Part shown: piece by piece, positions 52,781 through 56,000 of the stretch | Position numbering within the stretch: position 1 is the first letter of the stretch | Layout: every line of letters starts with the position of its first letter | Source: Cryptomeria japonica | Lineage: Eukaryota > Streptophyta > Pinopsida > Cupressales > Cupressaceae | Direction of reading: 5' to 3' | Length of the DNA: 56,000 bases | Assembly (NCBI RefSeq): GCF_030272615.1 | Contig: NC_081409.1 | Coordinates: forward strand, 651,408,468-651,464,467 | The notes under the pieces: model-generated | What the model saw: the letters and a program-made list of their open reading frames with translations, nothing else | Database searches by the model: none | What the model was told of the DNA's origin: nothing | Position numbers and translations under genes: made by a program

Positions 52781-54053
52781 TGTACCTAACAAAGATGCAC
52801 ACTGGATGACACTGACAGAGAATGAAGAACTAAATAGACAAGTGTAGGAGTTGTTGAAGAAAGGTTTGATCAAAGAAAGTCTGAGCCCTTGTGCAGTACC
52901 AGCAGTATTAGCACCTGAGAAGAATGGAGAGTGGAGAATGTGTACCGATTCTAGAGCAATAAACAAGATCATAGTGAAATATCGGTTTCCTTTGCCTAGG
53001 ATGGATGACATAATGGATTGTTTGAGTGGATCCAAATAATTTACAAAGATAGATTTGAAGAGTGGATATCATCAGATCAGGATCAAAGAATAAGATGAGT
53101 GAAAGACAACATTCAAGATAATTGAAGGACTATATGAATGGTTGGTGATGTCTTTTGGGTTAACTAATGCACCCAGTACTTTCATGAGATTGATGAATGA
53201 GGTATTGAATAGTTTGTTATTGTATATTTGGATGACATTCTGATTTTCAGTAAGACAAAGGAGGAGCATTTGTTGCATTTGAGACAAGTTTTGCAGTAGT
53301 CGAGGGAAGAAAAGTTGTTGATAAATATAAAGAAGTGTACTTTCATGAAGGATGAGTTGGTCTATTTGGGATTTTTGATATTTGACGATGGTTTGAAGAT
53401 GGAACCTAAGAAAGTAAAAGAAATTTTTGAGTGGCCTACACCAGAAAGCATTGGAGAGGTAAGGTCATTTCATGGATTAGCTAGTTTCTACCAGAAGTTC
53501 ATCAGAAATTTTAGTTCAGTTTGTAACCCTATAATTGAGACCATGAGGGGAGATCAGAAGGAATTCAAGTGGACCACTAGAGAATTTTTTTTTTTGGAAC
53601 TATTGAAGCAGAAACTGATTGAGAACCCTGTGTTGGCTTTACAAAATTTCAATAAAGTATTTCAAGTGGATTATGATGCAAGTAGAATGACAATAGGAGC
53701 AGTCTTGTGTTAGGGAAAAAGAGTAGTAGCTTATTTCAGCGAGAAATTCAATGATTCCCGAAGGGGATATTTGGTGTATGATCAAGAGTTTTGTGCCATA
53801 GTTCAAGCCTTGAAGGAGTGGAGACATTACCTATTGCCTAAGGAGTTTGTGTTGTATACAGATCATCAAGCTTTGTAGTATCTGAATAGTCAGAGTAAGT
53901 TGAATCAGAGACATATGAGATGGGTAGAATTCTTATAGAGTTGCACCTTTGTGATGAAGCATAGAAGTGGAAAATCTAACAAAGTTGTTGATGCATTGAT
54001 TAGGAGAAGGAATTTACTGAAAAATATGAGAGTGATAGTTTTAGGTTTGAAGA
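52781..54053 (+). pseudogene. pol: F reverse transcriptase and RNase H, truncated
   Basis: [85 protein letters not shown] (catalytic D-D kept) and VRSFHGLASFYQKFIRNFSS. RNase H: FQVDYDASRMTIGAVLC, YDQEFCAIVQALKEW and LYTDHQAL, ending VMKHRSGKSNKVVDAL. A one-base shift lies at about 53215, with stops at several Gln-like positions (SK-stop-FTKIDL, VLC-stop-GK). Element G begins directly afterwards, so integrase is absent from the window. Confidence 0.87.
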
Positions 54054-56000
54054 TGTAATGCCCATACCCTAGTCAGACTTTTAAAACCCGTTTAACCTTG
54101 ATTGACTTCCTATGTGGCATTCTTGAATGATAGATTAACCGATATGCAATGTGTAGTTTAGATAATATAAATAAATTGTGCATACTTATTATTGTGCTTT
54201 TGCATCGATTCTCGTGTAAATGTAATTGTTTCCTAACCCTTGTGATAAATCTTGAGCTAACGCCTTCATTGAATATGGATTTGTATATGCATGCTTGTAT
54301 GAATTCATGAGTGCAGGACATTGCAGGTTCAACACCGCTTAGGGCAAGGTTCATCTCCTTTGGAATTTGCAAGGTTGAGTATGCTCCTTCATCTTTTGAA
54401 TTCGGATTTAGTGGTCATATAACTCTCGTTTTTCCTTAGCCATGGTTAGGTGAGCATCGTGTGTGGATTCGCGGGGCTTGCTTTTCATTGGGATGCGTGT
54501 CGAGAGATTTGGAGGACTTCCTTGATTTGCGTGCCTTGCGCGAGGTAAGTGAGGTTTGTTATCCTAAGTATTAAATTCAAAATTAATGAGTAGGCGTACA
54601 CAATAGTGATATAGGAATTTAAATAGGTAGCTTCTTTTATATGATTAATCATTAATTTAAGAGATTGCTTTAAATTGTTATTGTAGCAAGTTTAATGTAT
54701 TTAACTGGGGTTAGTGTGCTCATTTACGCATATGTAGTTGGGAAATTAGAATGAATAAGACTCTTGTACTAGATTAGTCATGTATTTTAAAATGTCGCTT
54801 TATTTCGTTGTAGCGAGTTAATTTAATAGTTAATTTTAATAACGACGATTTTAATAAATTATGCGTTTTGGAAAGGAAAAATTTTAAAGTCATTGGAGAG
54901 ATAGAATTAAATTACTCATTTTTCGTATTTTGGAAGAAAAAGGGGTAAATTATTATTATTTAAAAGAAATTATTTCCTTTTTACTCGTATAGTTGATATG
55001 GTATAAAAGTTCGATTTTTAGAAAATTAAATTAATCAAATGCCTTACCCAGGGTCAATAGTTCCAAAATATAAAAGTAGGTCTAAAATTAATATTGAGGA
55101 ATTAAAAATTTAAAACTCAATAAGAAAAAGAAGCATTTTAATTTTAATAAGGGAAAACAAATAAGATTAATAAATAATGGAAAGGAATGACTTCCATTTG
55201 GGGATTTTCATTCATTTTATTTCAAAAATAAATGCCTAATTTCGAAATTGAAAATTAGGGCAAAATTAGGGTTTTCTTTTTAACCTAGTTTTGTAAGCAT
55301 TTTGGGGGTTCTTTTGGCTTGGGATTTTTTTTGAAGAAAAATGGGGGATTTGCATTGGAGCAGCAGATTGGGGAAAGCTCTTCATCAAGATTCATGCCCG
55401 GAGTTGCATTATGAGGTAGGATTCGAATCTATTCCTTTATTTGTTTGTTGAATACAAAAAAATAGTTTCACCCATGAATGTTTTGTGGCTTAGTTTCAGT
55501 TTTCTCCCAATCTTGGTTGTTCTTGAATCAAACCCTCGTTCTTGATGAATTTTGTGGTTTTAAACTTGTTAGGAAAATTTTCTCTCATAATGGAGATTTT
55601 GGTATAAATCTGGAAATTTCATTTATGGCTGTTAAAAAAATGGGTATGGGGTTTTTACATACCTTTTGTCATTTCTTTTGGTTTATTTCAAAATTTTTAA
55701 AAAAAAAAAAAGGGAAGAGAAGCTGTTGAAAGAATGAAATCTTACACACTGTATTTCTCTTTTTGCTGTGTGTCTCTTTTATTTTCGACAGTGGAAATAA
55801 ATTGTTTTTAAAGAAAAAAAATTTCAAAAAAAAATATATAAAACAAAAAAAAAAAAAAACACAGAAACCCCATGGCGGGTATTAAACCCCCATCACGGGG
55901 TGTGAGGGTAGCGTCTGCTACCATGGTAGCGGACTGCTACCAAATGGTAGCAGCGCTGCCATGGCAGCCGCTTGCTACCCTTTGGTAGCAGCCGCTACCC
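54054..56000 (+). mobile_element. Element G: long LTR entering from the right
   Basis: TGTAATGCCCATACCC begins abruptly inside F's pol after GAAGA (54049-54053), as expected for an LTR 5' end with a TSD to its left. The following 1.95 kb is AT-rich, non-coding and rich in A-runs (55687-55712, 55816-55858). No primer site is reached. The family is unknown; this start and the long LTR suit a gypsy element. The right end lies outside the window. Confidence 0.55.
55907..56000 (+). repeat. 19-bp-period array of GCTACC/GGTAGC palindromes
   Basis: GCTACC-type half-sites begin at 55917, 55936, 55955 (GCTGCC), 55974 and about 55994. Each is followed by its inverted partner, giving GCTACCATGGTAGC (perfect), GCTACCAAATGGTAGC, GCTGCCATGGCAGC (perfect) and GCTACCCTTTGGTAGC. 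It is GC-rich in an AT-rich LTR and continues past the window edge. Confidence 0.85.

Larger units (their letters stand above)
50164..54053 (+). mobile_element. Element F: chromovirus-like Ty3/gypsy, cut by G
   Basis: Starts TGATGCAGGAGA after CTAAA (50159-50163), the presumed left TSD. It contains 5' LTR, primer site, gag, protease, RT and RNase H, then breaks off into G before integrase. The LTR and proteins are related to D. The D-S-G-S protease motif and the Gag type suggest the chromovirus side of gypsy; no chromodomain can be seen because integrase is missing. Confidence 0.86.

Noticed and set aside
55816-55858. Poly(A) tail of a LINE or processed pseudogene
   Set aside because: The A-runs are interrupted and followed by GC-rich LTR sequence, with no upstream LINE ORF and no TSD.
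55907-56000. CRISPR-like array of short palindromic repeats
   Set aside because: Units are only 19 bp with no unique spacers, and the DNA is plant; it is a palindromic minisatellite within an LTR.

Overview
The window is plant nuclear DNA made almost entirely of LTR retrotransposons; I found no host gene, tRNA gene or rRNA. Ty3/gypsy elements (Athila-like and chromovirus-like), Sirevirus-like Ty1/copia elements, 5-bp target-site duplications (TSDs) and four levels of nesting point to a seed plant with a large, repeat-rich genome. A conifer or other gymnosperm fits my impression, but the sequence does not prove it. Nearly every coding region is a broken pseudogene.

Layout, left to right. Positions 1-1404 hold an unidentified LTR end, a tRNA-Met-type primer site and non-coding DNA. 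Element X (minus, non-autonomous copia) covers 1405-5880 and resumes at 17029-17257. It is split by element B (plus, Athila-like gypsy, 5881-17028), which has an additional ORF after integrase. Element A (minus, copia with gag-pol) runs from a 116-bp LTR remnant at 17258 to its 5' LTR ending at 49395. It is broken into four coding blocks by three insertions with identical flanking TSDs: D at 18081-30072, E at 30748-38613 and H at 39679-46186. D is a pol-less gypsy element whose 5' LTR was hit by C (minus non-autonomous copia, 18121-26396). C's 3' LTR was in turn hit by a 1,506-bp solo LTR, S (18592-20097), giving the order A > D > C > S. E is a gag-pro-only gypsy element with similar LTRs, a tRNA-Trp-type primer site and GC-rich palindromic modules. 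After A come a short internal remnant and a third LTR (49396-50163), then F (gypsy, 50164-54053), then G (54054 to the end), whose LTR ends the window in a 19-bp-period palindrome array.

The most unusual content is the X/C/H family. These copia elements have Sirevirus-like LTRs, primer sites and twin polypurine tracts, but carry no protease, integrase, reverse transcriptase or RNase H. They carry two ORFs instead: ORF1, a coiled-coil plus CCHC zinc-knuckle protein resembling the C-terminal half of a Sirevirus Gag, and ORF2, a protein of about 1,100 residues that I cannot assign. ORF2 has a globular N-terminal region, a basic stretch, an acidic low-complexity middle and a C-terminal coiled coil. 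It is recognisable in all three copies, although X has lost most of the N-terminal region.

The elements depend on one another. X, C, H and E (and D, which has only gag and protease) would need enzymes supplied in trans. A is the only copia element here with pol, and it is itself interrupted. Premature stops sit mostly where relatives have Gln (CAA/CAG to TAA/TAG), as expected from long-term deamination of methylated cytosine in silenced repeats. Element boundaries, TSDs and LTR pairs were read by eye; similarity statements are visual estimates, not computed alignments.
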